A stretch of 49,423 bases of DNA from Chloroflexota bacterium (GTDB lineage Bacteria > Chloroflexota > Dehalococcoidia > JACQUO01), in assembly GCA_016210205.1 (NCBI GenBank), contig JACQUO010000033.1, forward strand, positions 1 through 49,423, written 5' to 3'. Shown one piece after another: positions 14,561 through 25,611 of this stretch. Position 1 is the stretch's first letter, and each line of letters opens with the position of its first letter. Below the pieces are notes generated by a model. The model was not told the DNA's origin. It did no database searches and saw only the letters and a list, made by a program, of their open reading frames with translations. Both the position numbers and the translations under genes were made by a program.

Positions 14561-14869
14561 ATGGCAAATACCGAAAACCGCAAAAGATTGGCTAAGGCTT
14601 GGTTGGCAGATGTCCCCACGGACAAGGTGTTCTGGTGCCAAGATGGCCGGGTGCTAAAGAACCTGGGCGAGTTGGCCGTGGCTCTGCGGCAGATGTCCGC
14701 GGATACCTACCTCTACCACGCCAATGCCCAGAAGAACGACTTCAGCAAGTGGATTAAGGATGTCCTCGGCGATGAGACTCTGGCCAAGGACCTGCAGAAG
14801 GTGAGCAACAACCACGCCGCCGCCCAAAAGGTGGAGGCCAGGGTGAGCTGGCTCAGGGCCCGGGCCTAG
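14561..14869 (+). CDS. DUF5752-like protein
   Basis: A 102-residue soluble protein. The core reads VFWCQDGRVLKNLGELAVAL, then TYLYHANAQKNDFSKWIKDV. This resembles the DUF5752 pattern of a DG.v.knL.eL segment, a Y-H pair and NDFs.WI.dvlgD, found in archaea and bacteria. I am moderately sure of the family; its function is unknown to me. AAGGGAGGCAAAAC precedes the ATG. It follows the cassette 2 terminator, so it either has its own weak promoter or depends on read-through. It is followed by a strong terminator. Confidence 0.6.
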   Translation: MANTENRKRLAKAWLADVPTDKVFWCQDGRVLKNLGELAVALRQMSADTYLYHANAQKNDFSKWIKDVLGDETLAKDLQKVSNNHAAAQKVEARVSWLRARA

Positions 14870-14901
14870 CTGCCAGCGCGGCGATAAGCCGCTTGAAACA
14901 T

Positions 14902-14933
14902 AAGCCCCCAGGATTCACCTGGGGGCTTTCCCT
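14902..14933. terminator. Bidirectional terminator between convergent genes
   Basis: AAGCCCCCAGG / CCTGGGGGCTT with an ATTCA loop (14902-14928), then TTCCCTT. It serves the DUF5752-like gene and possibly also the convergent aldolase gene. Confidence 0.85.
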
Positions 14934-15010
14934 TATATAACGCTGGAATGGCTCCCCATCCTTGGCTCTTAAAAGCCGGACGACGGCCAGGCCACATTCC
15001 CCACGAGCAA

Positions 15011-16324
15011 TTACCGGCCCGGCGTTGATTTGGTTACGAATTTTTCCACGAGGGCAGCCGTCCCCACCACATTCAGCTTTTGAAAGAGCAGCTCGAAGCG
15101 TTTTTCCAGCTCTTCCCGTATCCCATCGAGATTCTCTTGGGGGAGGTTCCAAAGCTCCTGCTTGAAATCACCAAACCCCTTCTTGCGAGTTTTATAGAGG
15201 AACTGCTCCACTGTTTCCCCTGGCTTTTTCTCGTTGCTGTATTTGTCCAGGAGACGGCTGTTAATCTCGCCCAGGAGTTTTCTGGGAAAAAAGGGGCTGT
15301 CATAGATGATGTTTTGAAACCCCGTGGCCAGATGGACCTCCGCGGTGCCGGCCTGGGGAAACAGCTCGAAGGCCTCATCGGGAAGGGTGGAGGCACCGTG
15401 TTGGACCGCGCCGCAAAGTCCATATTCTTTCCGTGCCACCTGGGATAGCTCTGAGAGTACCTTAAAATCAAGCTCCATCCTGGCGACGGAGCCATCGGGC
15501 AATACCACCCCCCCGTGGGTGGTCCCGGTCTGAACGCTTATCTTGGAGATGCCCTTGAGGTCAGGGCCTAGCAAGGCCAGATATCCGGCCATGAAAGCCC
15601 TCAGGTCCCCCACGGTGCTGTTGGTCTTCCCCACTTCCCCAATCTCACCCCCCACAGAAATCGTCGCTCCACCGAACCCAGGCCCAGTGCTCCGTATAAA
15701 CTTAGTCAAATAGGCGGTGGCCCAGCAGTTCTTCTCTTGCTGCTTGTTAAGGCTCCGCTCTTCCAAATTCACCAGGGTGGAGGCATCGATGTCAATGTTT
15801 AGAAATCCGGCTGACACTGACTCCGTGATGAGGTCTTTGAGGGCATCCATCTCCTTTTCCGGCTCAAGGTTGAATTTGCTCAAATTGACCTGAAAATGGT
15901 CCCCTTGCAGGAAAACAGGCCCCTTGAACCCCTCTCTTACGGCCGCCGCCAGGATGCAGGTGGCATATTCCCTTGGCCTTTGTCTCGTGTAGTCTATCTC
16001 AGAGCGGGCGATTTCGAAGATAAGGGCGCCAACCTTATGTTTTATGGCCGCTTTGAAAACAGCCCTGGCTACTTGGTAGGTCATGCCCCGGATGTTTATG
16101 GCCGGGACGGTCCTACCGCTGTAAAGCCCTTGGCCCGCGGCCTCGTAGAGGGCTTGAATGCTGGCGGGGAAAATCCCATGGGCGGAAGCCAGACCTTGAA
16201 TTGTGCGCCGGCACTCTTCTCTTTGCTGGCTGTCGGCGGCGAAGACCACCTTCCCCACCAGGTCATCGATTTCGTCTCCCGACGGCAGTGGCTTCGCTCT
16301 GACCGGGCGCGCATCTTTATCCAT
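15011..16324 (-). CDS. Class II fructose-bisphosphate aldolase-like protein
   Basis: A 437-residue metal-dependent aldolase of the class II (FbaA/GatY/KbaY) superfamily, predicted to cleave fructose 1,6-bisphosphate or a related sugar. Zinc-site and phosphate-loop motifs are visible: LQGDHFQVN (H143), SVGGEIGEVG, TGTTHGGVVLPDGS and VQHGASTLPDEAF. It is about 100 residues longer than typical FbaA, with an extra N-terminal segment and a charged C-terminal extension; long forms are known. The gene overlaps the end of the phosphofructokinase gene by 8 bases (ATGGATAA), with GAGGG upstream. The coupling strongly suggests it handles the product of that kinase. Confidence 0.88.
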   Translation of the reverse strand: MDKDARPVRAKPLPSGDEIDDLVGKVVFAADSQQREECRRTIQGLASAHGIFPASIQALYEAAGQGLYSGRTVPAINIRGMTYQVARAVFKAAIKHKVGALIFEIARSEIDYTRQRPREYATCILAAAVREGFKGPVFLQGDHFQVNLSKFNLEPEKEMDALKDLITESVSAGFLNIDIDASTLVNLEERSLNKQQEKNCWATAYLTKFIRSTGPGFGGATISVGGEIGEVGKTNSTVGDLRAFMAGYLALLGPDLKGISKISVQTGTTHGGVVLPDGSVARMELDFKVLSELSQVARKEYGLCGAVQHGASTLPDEAFELFPQAGTAEVHLATGFQNIIYDSPFFPRKLLGEINSRLLDKYSNEKKPGETVEQFLYKTRKKGFGDFKQELWNLPQENLDGIREELEKRFELLFQKLNVVGTAALVEKFVTKSTPGR

Positions 16325-17459
16325 GGGGCTTCACCCTCAAACTTTCGGGGCGTAAAATAGTGCGGCGTCCATTATAAGTGTCAATATCGTATTGGGTCTC
16401 GGCATTCACGAGGCTCAGCCTGCCGATGACCGCTTCAAGGGGCACCGCCGTAATCTGGCCGCCTTTGTAGCTGACCATTTTCCCGAAATCTCCCCTCACC
16501 AGCAAATCGACGGCGGCGATGCCAAAATATCGCCCCATTCTACGGTCATAGGCGCAGGGAGCGCCGCCCCGTTGCAGGTGGCTCAGGACTATGCTGCGGG
16601 TCTCTATTTTGGTGGCTTGTTGGATTTCTCCCGCCAGGAAGTCAGCGATACCTCCAAGGGCCTTATGGCCGAAGCTATCCTCCTTGGCTCCCTTCACGAA
16701 GTCTGGATATCCTACCGGCTTGGCCCCCTCGGCCACCAGGATGATGTCATACCTGGCCCCGGCTCTTCGTCCCTCCAGGACCAGTTGGTTCACCTTCTCC
16801 AGGGAGAAATCATGCTCTGGGATGAGGATGATAAAGGCTCCACTGGACTCCCCTCCTTCCAAAGCCAGCCAGCCGGCGTGTCTTCCCATGGTCTCCACCA
16901 CAAATATCCTCTGGTGAGAGGCGGCGGTGGTTCTCAGTTTGTCCACATCTTCGGTGATTATCGTCAGGGCCGTCTCGAATCCCAGGGTATAATCCGTCTC
17001 CGGCAGGTCTTTGTCTATGGTCTTGGGGATGCCGACGACATTGACCCCGGCTTGGGATAAGCGGCAGGCAACCCCCAGGGTGTCATCACCCCCTATGGCT
17101 ACGATGGCTTCCAAGCCAAGCTTTTCAATGTTGCTCAGCAGGGTTTTCGAGCGGTCGTCCTTGGGGTTGTAGGGATTGGTGCGCGAGGTCCCCAGCTGGG
17201 TCCCTCCAAATCTGTCCCAGGTCCTGACCACCTCGGAGTTCAGGGGGGTGATGTGCTCTGACCGATATGGGGCCGTGGGGTCGACGGAGATGAGACCCTT
17301 CCAGCCATCCCGAATCCCCATGACCTCGTACTGGATACCCTGCTCGCGGGGCAGGCGTTCATCGAGGGCGGTTTTCACCACCCATTTGATGGCAGGGTTC
17401 AGCCCGGCGCAATCGCCGCCGCCGGTGAGTATGCCTATCCGGCTCTTTCGCTTCGCCAC
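16317..17459 (-). CDS. 6-phosphofructokinase, predicted pyrophosphate-dependent
   Basis: A 380-residue PfkA-superfamily enzyme that phosphorylates fructose 6-phosphate. The phosphoryl-donor residues are diagnostic: ATP enzymes have GGDGS and PGTIDND, whereas this protein has GGDDT (D126) and PKTIDKD (K146). Asp and Lys at these two positions are the known signature of PPi-dependent forms, which run reversibly. The catalytic TIDxD motif is kept, as is METMGRHAGWLA-type sequence (VETMGRHAGWLAL). The start is GTG 17459 with GGAG 8 bases upstream. It is the first gene of a two-gene unit with the aldolase. Confidence 0.92.
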   Translation of the reverse strand: MAKRKSRIGILTGGGDCAGLNPAIKWVVKTALDERLPREQGIQYEVMGIRDGWKGLISVDPTAPYRSEHITPLNSEVVRTWDRFGGTQLGTSRTNPYNPKDDRSKTLLSNIEKLGLEAIVAIGGDDTLGVACRLSQAGVNVVGIPKTIDKDLPETDYTLGFETALTIITEDVDKLRTTAASHQRIFVVETMGRHAGWLALEGGESSGAFIILIPEHDFSLEKVNQLVLEGRRAGARYDIILVAEGAKPVGYPDFVKGAKEDSFGHKALGGIADFLAGEIQQATKIETRSIVLSHLQRGGAPCAYDRRMGRYFGIAAVDLLVRGDFGKMVSYKGGQITAVPLEAVIGRLSLVNAETQYDIDTYNGRRTILRPESLRVKPHG

Positions 17460-17545
17460 AATTTATCTCCACATTATGCCTATCCACCCGGGCCACAGAG
17501 GTGTTGCCTCAACTGGGGGCGGTGGCCATGGTGTATAAAAGGTCG

Positions 17546-18535
17546 CTAGTAGCCTTTTTCCTTGTCCACCACGTTGATGAGGGGTTTTCCTGTGAGATAG
17601 CGCTTCAGGTTTTCGCAGAACAGGGCCACGGTGCGGCCAGGGCCCTGGTCGGTCCCACCGGCAATGTGGGGGCTCAGGATGAGATTGGGGATTTCCCAGA
17701 GCGGGCTATCTGGAGGGAGAGGCTCTTTTTCAAAGACATCGACGCCAGCCCCAGCCAGGCGCCCCTCCTGCAGGGCCTGCACCAGAGCCCGCTCCTCCAC
17801 CAAGGCCCCCCGGGCCACGTTGATTAAGAAAGACGAGGGCTTCATGGCCCGGAGCTGGGTCTCTCCCATGAGGTGGCGGGTATCTGGCAGGAGCGGAAGG
17901 CAGAGGAACACGAAGTCGCTGCGGGCGAGAAGAGTCGCTAGCTGCGGCGGGCTGTAAAGCTCATCCACATCCGGGTCCTTTTCGCCCGGTTGCGCCCCGC
18001 GCCGGATGGCCAGGAGCTTCATGTCGAAGGCCCGCATCCGGCGAGCCACCTCCCGTCCGATGTGCCCCAGGCCCACAACGCCCGCGGTCTTGCCCGCCAG
18101 GAGGACCGTGGACACGTGGCGTTCCCAGCGCCGCTCCCGCTGAGCCTGGAGAAGCTGGGGGGCGCGCCGGGCCAGCATGAGCGCGAGGGCCAGGGCATGC
18201 TCCGCCACCGGCACGGCGTTTCCCCCGCTGGCGCTGGTAACGACCACCGGGCTCTCCAGCAGCCCGGTTCCCGGCAGCATATCCGTTCCGGCCTGGAAGA
18301 GCTGGACCCAGCGCAAGCGAGGGGCACGGGCCAGCAGGTTGGGAGGCATCCGCAGGGCAAAAAGGGCTTCGGTTTCGGCGAGGGCCTTATCCAGGGCCGT
18401 CGAGGGAGCGCCCCGGAATTCCTGGCGTATTAGCTCGGCGCCGGGCGTCGCCTTCACACGGGCGTCAACGCTAGCGATGGAGTCCAGATGCTCCTTATCC
18501 AGGGACAAACCCACCAGGACATTCACGGTTTCCAA
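17546..18535 (-). CDS. D-isomer-specific 2-hydroxyacid dehydrogenase
   Basis: A 329-residue NAD(P)-dependent dehydrogenase. The nucleotide-binding loop is GVVGLGHIGREVARRM, followed by LLAIRR; basic residues there favour NADP (inference). Catalytic Arg, Glu and His are visible in INVARGALV, DVFEKEPLP and LSPHIAGGT. The N-terminal substrate domain is degenerate, so glyoxylate, hydroxypyruvate or another 2-oxoacid are all possible. The start is TTG 18535 or GTG 18526. It lies 86 bases upstream of the phosphofructokinase gene on the same strand and may be co-transcribed. Confidence 0.9.
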   Translation of the reverse strand: METVNVLVGLSLDKEHLDSIASVDARVKATPGAELIRQEFRGAPSTALDKALAETEALFALRMPPNLLARAPRLRWVQLFQAGTDMLPGTGLLESPVVVTSASGGNAVPVAEHALALALMLARRAPQLLQAQRERRWERHVSTVLLAGKTAGVVGLGHIGREVARRMRAFDMKLLAIRRGAQPGEKDPDVDELYSPPQLATLLARSDFVFLCLPLLPDTRHLMGETQLRAMKPSSFLINVARGALVEERALVQALQEGRLAGAGVDVFEKEPLPPDSPLWEIPNLILSPHIAGGTDQGPGRTVALFCENLKRYLTGKPLINVVDKEKGY

Positions 18536-18738
18536 GTCAGCACATCCTGTCTTCTAGAGTTATTCTATCCTAACGAAAAGGGCTTTCAGGCGCAACAACC
18601 TGAAGCCCAAGCAAAGTAATAGAAAAGGTTTTACCTTTTATCCTGTATGGTGGGGCTCTAGGGACAGCGCTCAAACTCCCTGCGGACGGACCTGGGGGGC
18701 AGGCTGAGGCAACTTTTGGGTTGCCGGCCCATCGGAGA

Positions 18739-19659
18739 TCACTGATTCTTGAGGTACGGCTTTATAACCGACGGAATGCGATTCACGTACAATGCCTTTT
18801 CATCACCCCTCATCACAGTTCTAAAGTGTGGGTACAACTCCGTTATGTCCTCCGAGAACTTATTCCACAAGAACACAGCATCAAAGGGAACGCTAGCAAT
18901 CTTGTGAGCAATATCAGGGTTATCTCGCACAAATGCTAGATCCCTTAGTCCAGTGCTGGCAGCATAGACAAGAAGCCATTTCTGGGCCGCGTGATTCCAC
19001 GCATAACTAGAGGCCTTGGCAGCCTTCGCTTTTATTACTTGTATCAAAGGTTCAGTAGGGTCTCCCACCTCCCCAGACTGAAGATGCCCACACCACCACA
19101 AGATACCCGTTTCTGGATAGCAGTTTTGGAGGTAAACATGGCGTACAAAAGTATTTAGTGTGGGATATTCCTCAGAAGCGAAGGCATCGACGGTTCTGGA
19201 TGGGCCAAGGGTGCTAGCAAGACTTTCGCAAATCTGGACAAGCTCCATTTGGAGCCTTTTGGGGTCGAACTGGTCAAAGATATCCGAGGAAGTGCTCCTG
19301 AAATGAAGTGCCCCATAAATATATCGGAGCCCTTTCCTATCCAGCTCGCTTCTGAGGGAAGTGGCGAACGCCTTCCATCGCGAGTGCAACCGCCTTTCCA
19401 TTGAACCACCCTTCTGCCCATCGAAGGGAGAATCAGCGCTGAACATGGTCAACTCGCAACCAACAACAACCGAGCCATCCCCAAAGGTGATCCTGAAGTC
19501 GGGACGCTCACCATCTTCTATTCCATAAGACGTGAGTTGCAGCCTCGCAAGAAAGCCCTCGAGTATATGACGTTCCAGGTTCTTGCCTGAGCGGTCGCCA
19601 TAAAACACGCTAGAGGGGAGTTCTTCCTTGAGTGTCCTTTTGTGCCGATTCGTGCTCAT
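18739..19659 (-). CDS. Unknown protein, possible PD-(D/E)xK nuclease-like fold
   Basis: A 306-residue soluble protein that I do not recognise. Around residues 30-72, an E in the ERHILEGFLARL helix, RPDFRITFGDGSVVVGCELT (D in RPDF, E in GCELT) gives the spacing of a restriction-endonuclease-like core; the lysine normally following E is replaced by Thr, so activity is doubtful. The rest is helical with several Trp and aromatic residues. Base composition is clearly less GC-rich than flanking genes and codon use is less biased, and it sits next to tRNA-Ile, which suggests horizontal acquisition. No integrase or obvious attachment repeat is seen. Confidence 0.6.
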   Translation of the reverse strand: MSTNRHKRTLKEELPSSVFYGDRSGKNLERHILEGFLARLQLTSYGIEDGERPDFRITFGDGSVVVGCELTMFSADSPFDGQKGGSMERRLHSRWKAFATSLRSELDRKGLRYIYGALHFRSTSSDIFDQFDPKRLQMELVQICESLASTLGPSRTVDAFASEEYPTLNTFVRHVYLQNCYPETGILWWCGHLQSGEVGDPTEPLIQVIKAKAAKASSYAWNHAAQKWLLVYAASTGLRDLAFVRDNPDIAHKIASVPFDAVFLWNKFSEDITELYPHFRTVMRGDEKALYVNRIPSVIKPYLKNQ

Positions 19660-19736
19660 TGATTACATAGACTGGGTGACTGTTACGCGTCTAGCTTGGA
19701 CTACTTGCTTACTCAGCCTTCACAACGATTGTGAAT

Positions 19737-19813
19737 TGGTGGGCCATCCTGGATTCGAACCAGGCGCCTCAGTCTTATCAGGACTGCGCTCTAACCGACT
19801 GAGCTAATGGCCC
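19737..19813 (-). tRNA. tRNA-Ile (anticodon GAT)
   Basis: On the minus strand GGGCCAT pairs with ATGGCCC in the acceptor stem. The D-arm is AGCTCAGTCGGTTAGAGC, the anticodon stem-loop is CAGTC CTGATAA GACTG with anticodon GAT, and the T-arm is CTGGTTCGAATCCAG. A discriminator A and an encoded CCA (19737-19739) follow. All stems pair well. Confidence 0.97.
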
Positions 19814-19856
19814 GAAGCGCCCTCAAGTATAGACGCCGTCTTTTGGCCGTGTCAAG

Positions 19857-20067
19857 CTAATGTCCTCTCCCTGGGTCATGCCTCACCCCCTGGCCCCCTC
19901 TCCTGCCGGAGAGGGGGGAGATAAGGGTTGGGGGGATGCCCCCAAACCCCCTTGCAGGGGGCTGCCCCTGCACCCCAGCGACGGCGAATGGGAAGAAGAG
20001 GGGGGGATAGCAGGGACAGCGCCCCCGGCACCCCAGTAGGGCGTCCCATAACCTGACAGGACGCTAG
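19857..20067. repeat. MITE-like repeat, right end overlapping the radA stop codon
   Basis: Left end CTAATGTCCTCTCC; right end ATAACCTGACAGGACGCTAG. These are imperfect inverted repeats of each other (CTARTGTCCTSTC). Interior: CCTCTCCTGCCGGAGAGG palindrome, GGGGGGATGCCCCC and CTTGCAGGGGGCTGCCCCTG. The terminal CTAG (20064-20067) contains the TAG stop codon of radA on the minus strand. Confidence 0.65.
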
Positions 20068-21461
20068 GGCTTCCTTCGCCCCTCCGGGGGCGGGCCCGCC
20101 AGCCCCAGGGCCAGGGCCTCTCCCACGGTGGCGGCGTGCAGGAGCTTTAGCCCCGCCGGCGCCCTCACCCGCCGCCGACCCAGGGGCGGCACCAGGCAGG
20201 CCGTGAACCCCAGCCGGGCCGCCTCCATGAGCCGGCGCTCCGCCTGAGTGGCCCAGCGGAGCTCGCCGGTGAGGCCCACCTCCGCCAAAGCCGCCAGGTC
20301 GGCCACCACGGGGCGGCCACGCAGGGAGGAGGCGATAGCCAGAGCCAGGGCCAGGTCCGCGGCCGGCTCCACCACCCGGAGCCCGCCCACGGCGCTGGCA
20401 ATGATGTCCTGACTCCCCAGGGAGAGGCCGGCCCGGTTCTGGAGCACGGCGGCCACCAGCAGGAGCCGGCTTATGTCAAGCCCGGTGGCGGTGCGCCGGG
20501 GGTTCCCGAAGGCGGTGGGGGAGGTGAGGGCCTGCACCTCCACCAGCAGGGGGCGGCTGCCCTCCAGGACAGGGGCCACCGCGGAGCCCACGGCCCCGGC
20601 CACCCGCTCCGCCAGGAAGGCCTCGGAGGGGTTGGCCACGGGCACCAATCCCTCCTCCTCCATCTGGAAGACCCCTATCTCGTTGATGGAGCCGAAGCGG
20701 TTCTTGACCCCCCGCAGCAGGCGCAGGGCGCTGAAGCGCTCCCCTTCCAGAGAGAGCACCACATCCACCAGGTGCTCCAGGTCTTTGGGGCCCGCCAGCC
20801 CCCCCTCTTTGGTGACATGGCCCACCAGGAAGATGGGGACATGGCTGGCCTTGGCCCAGCGCATGAGGCGAAGGGCGCAGTGGCGCACCTGGCCCAGGGA
20901 GCCGGGCGCCAGCCCCAGGTCCTCGTCGTAGATGGTCTGGATGGAGTCCACCACCGCCAGACGGGGGCTGAGCGTCTCCAGGGCCGCCATGATGGCCTCC
21001 AGGCCGGTCTCGGCCAGGAGGTAGAGGCCAGGGGCTGCCAGGCCCAGGCGCTCCGCCCGCAGCTTCACCTGGTGCTCCGACTCCTCGGCGGAGGCATAGA
21101 GGGCTGTCGCCCCTGCTGCCGTCGCCGAGCTCGCCGCTTGCAGGAGCAAGGTGGACTTGCCGATGCCCGGCTCACCGCCCATGAGGACGAGGGAGCCGGG
21201 GACCAGCCCCCCGCCCAGGACCCGGTCCAGCTCCGCCAGGCCCGTGGGGCGCCGCGGCAGGGGGGCGAGGTCGATGGCGGCGAGGAGGCGAGGGCCGCCA
21301 CTCCCTCCGGGTAAAGGCGGGGATGCGGCGGCACGAGAAGAGGGCGAAACCTTCACCTCCGCCATGGTGTTCCACTGGCCGCAGGCGGGGCAGCGCCCCA
21401 GCCACTTGGGGGCCTCCGCGCCGCACTCCTGGCAGAGGAAGCGAGTTCGGGGCTTGGGCAT
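20064..21461 (-). CDS. radA: DNA repair protein RadA
   Basis: RadA (Sms) is a RecA-like ATPase that helps branch migration during recombinational repair. The N-terminal four-cysteine zinc finger is FLCQECG...CPACG (about residues 9-32). Walker A is GGEPGIGKST, the RadA-specific KNRFG motif occurs in GVKNRFGSINEIG, and a C-terminal Lon-protease-like domain follows (SAVGGLRV...). Length about 465 residues is standard. ATG 21461 has AAAGG 6 bases upstream; TTG 21467 is an alternative. It follows clpC on the same strand but a terminator lies between. Its stop codon lies in a repeat end. Confidence 0.96.
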   Translation of the reverse strand: MPKPRTRFLCQECGAEAPKWLGRCPACGQWNTMAEVKVSPSSRAAASPPLPGGSGGPRLLAAIDLAPLPRRPTGLAELDRVLGGGLVPGSLVLMGGEPGIGKSTLLLQAASSATAAGATALYASAEESEHQVKLRAERLGLAAPGLYLLAETGLEAIMAALETLSPRLAVVDSIQTIYDEDLGLAPGSLGQVRHCALRLMRWAKASHVPIFLVGHVTKEGGLAGPKDLEHLVDVVLSLEGERFSALRLLRGVKNRFGSINEIGVFQMEEEGLVPVANPSEAFLAERVAGAVGSAVAPVLEGSRPLLVEVQALTSPTAFGNPRRTATGLDISRLLLVAAVLQNRAGLSLGSQDIIASAVGGLRVVEPAADLALALAIASSLRGRPVVADLAALAEVGLTGELRWATQAERRLMEAARLGFTACLVPPLGRRRVRAPAGLKLLHAATVGEALALGLAGPPPEGRRKP

Positions 21462-21517
21462 GGACAACCTTTCTTCCTTGGCCCGACTTCAGGGCCCCCA
21501 GGCCCCACCCTATGCAA

Positions 21518-21546
21518 AGAAGAAGGCCCCAGAGATTGGGGCCTTC
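21518..21546 (-). terminator. Terminator of clpC
   Basis: On the minus strand GAAGGCCCC / GGGGCCTTC with a seven-base loop (21522-21546), followed by TTCTTTGC. It lies 44 bases after the clpC stop and before radA. Confidence 0.8.
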
Positions 21547-21589
21547 AGAAAGAGCGACGGTGTCCAGCCTCTCAGAAGGCTGGGCAGGA

Positions 21590-24064
<2,475 letters not shown>

Positions 24065-24079
24065 GTTGCACCTCCTGTA

Positions 24080-25330
24080 TCAGGCTGTGCCTGTAATCGG
24101 GGCCGAATGAGGTTCGGGGTCCTCTGCCGGCCGCTCTCTGGTGGTGGACGCTTCCCCTGGCTGAGACTGAGGGGCTATCTCCTGGGCCTCTTCGTGATGA
24201 GCCTGCTTCAGGCTCAGGCCCAGGCGCTGTCGTTCCAGCTCGATGCGCAGTATCTTCAGGGGGAAGACCTCCCCCTCCTTCACTACTTCTTTAGGATGGC
24301 CTATCCTCCGGTCCGAGAGCTCGGAGATATGGATAAGTCCCTCCACGCCGCCCTCAATCTGGGCGAAGGCCCCGAAGGGAGCCAACTTGGTGATGGTCCC
24401 AGTGACGACTTGTCCCTCCTGGAACTTGCCCACGATTTTCCCCCAGGAGTCGCTCTGGGCCCGGCGGAGGCTGAGGGCAATCTTCTTGGCTTCCCGGTCC
24501 AACTTCAAGACCAGGACCTCCACCTCTTGCCCCAGCTTCACGACCTCCTCGGGGCTGGCGAGACGGCCCCAGGCCAGCTCGGAGAGCCGGATGAGTCCCT
24601 CGATGCCACCCAAGTCCACAAAGACCCCGAAGTCCCGGATGCCGGTGACCCGGCCTTTCTGGACCTGCCCTTCCTGAATTTCCCCCAGGAGCTTCTCTCG
24701 CTGCTGGCTGCGCCACTCCTGGACTGCCGCCCGTTCGGAGAGGATGAGGCGGTTGCGGCGGCGGTTAAGCTCCAGCACCTTGAGCTGCAGCTCCCGGCCC
24801 ACGAAGGCCGAGAGGGGGTTTTCGACCTGTCCCTCGGTGGGCATCACGGGGCGGGTGGCCAGTTGGGAAAGGGGGATGAACCCGTTCACCCCCACTACCT
24901 CCACCAGCAGACCGCCGCGGTTGCAGCCCGTGACCTTGCCCGTAACCAGGGCTCCATTTTCCAGGCTCTTCTGGAGCTCCAGCCAGCCTCGCTCCCCCAG
25001 GGCCCGGTCCACAGAGAGGACCATTGACCCTTCGCTGTCCTCAGAGCGCACTACATATACCAGGAGAGCATCCCCCACCTTCAGCTCGGTGATTTTCTCG
25101 GCGCTTAAGGAGCGTGCCTCGTGCAGTGGGAGCATCCCTTCGGACTTGGCGCCCACATCCAGGAGCACCCCGTCCCGGTCGATGCGCATCACCACTCCTT
25201 CCACCACATCGCCCCGGCGGAGGGTGACTACGCCCTTGCTCTTGCCCGCCAGGAGGGCTTCCATGGGGTTGGCGTCGCCGCCCTCTCCTTCGCTCTGGGG
25301 GCCAGCGGGCCGGAGGATGCTGGTGGTCAA
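24080..25330 (-). CDS. rpsA: S1 RNA-binding-domain protein (30S ribosomal protein S1 type)
   Basis: About 416 residues with four S1 RNA-binding domains, e.g. GDVVEGVVMRIDRDGVLLDVG, GALVTGKVTGCNRGGLLVEVV, GQVQKGRVTGIRDFGVFVDLG and GQVVTGTITKLAPFGAFAQIE. Four domains are typical of S1 from Gram-positive-like phyla, which assists translation initiation and mRNA binding. I chose TTG 25330 because AAGGAG lies 8 bases upstream; the next ATG (25264) has no good site, and farther upstream starts would read through nonconserved sequence. It is the first gene of the S1-clpC unit and sits 160 bases downstream of the 5S rRNA gene. Confidence 0.88.
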   Translation of the reverse strand: MTTSILRPAGPQSEGEGGDANPMEALLAGKSKGVVTLRRGDVVEGVVMRIDRDGVLLDVGAKSEGMLPLHEARSLSAEKITELKVGDALLVYVVRSEDSEGSMVLSVDRALGERGWLELQKSLENGALVTGKVTGCNRGGLLVEVVGVNGFIPLSQLATRPVMPTEGQVENPLSAFVGRELQLKVLELNRRRNRLILSERAAVQEWRSQQREKLLGEIQEGQVQKGRVTGIRDFGVFVDLGGIEGLIRLSELAWGRLASPEEVVKLGQEVEVLVLKLDREAKKIALSLRRAQSDSWGKIVGKFQEGQVVTGTITKLAPFGAFAQIEGGVEGLIHISELSDRRIGHPKEVVKEGEVFPLKILRIELERQRLGLSLKQAHHEEAQEIAPQSQPGEASTTRERPAEDPEPHSAPITGTA

Positions 25331-25424
25331 ATATGGCTCCTTAATAGTCCACGTTCCTCTTCGACTTCCGGTGGGGAGAGGGCAAAGGACGTAGATTCCA
25401 CAAAGGTATTTTAACACAGCAACC

Positions 25425-25470
25425 TGGAAAAGGAAAGGGCCGCGCTCTTTGTCGAGGCGCCGGCCCTTTC
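25425..25470 (-). terminator. Terminator of the 5S rRNA gene
   Basis: On the minus strand GAAAGGGCC / GGCCCTTTC (25433-25441 paired with 25462-25470) with a long interior, followed by CTTTTCC. It separates the 5S gene from rpsA. Confidence 0.75.
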
Positions 25471-25493
25471 ACCTTGCGGGAACGAGTAAAGCT

Positions 25494-25611
25494 TTCCGGC
25501 AGTGGCCTATTTTCCCAGGAGGCTGCCCCCCAAGTATCGTCGGCGCTGGGGCGTTTCACTTCCGTGTTCGGGATGGGAACGGGTGGGTCCACCCCGCTCT
25601 AACCACCGGAA
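25494..25611 (-). rRNA. rrf: 5S ribosomal RNA
   Basis: The minus-strand sequence has the conserved 5S core CCCGTTCCCATCCCGAACAC, then GGAAGTGAAACGCCCCAGCG, and helix I formed by CCGGTGG / CCACTGCCGG ends (extended to GCTTTCCGG / CCGGAAAGC). Length is about 118 bases; exact ends are approximate. No 23S or 16S gene lies next to it: upstream are repeats and the ndh gene, downstream a terminator and rpsA. Confidence 0.93.
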
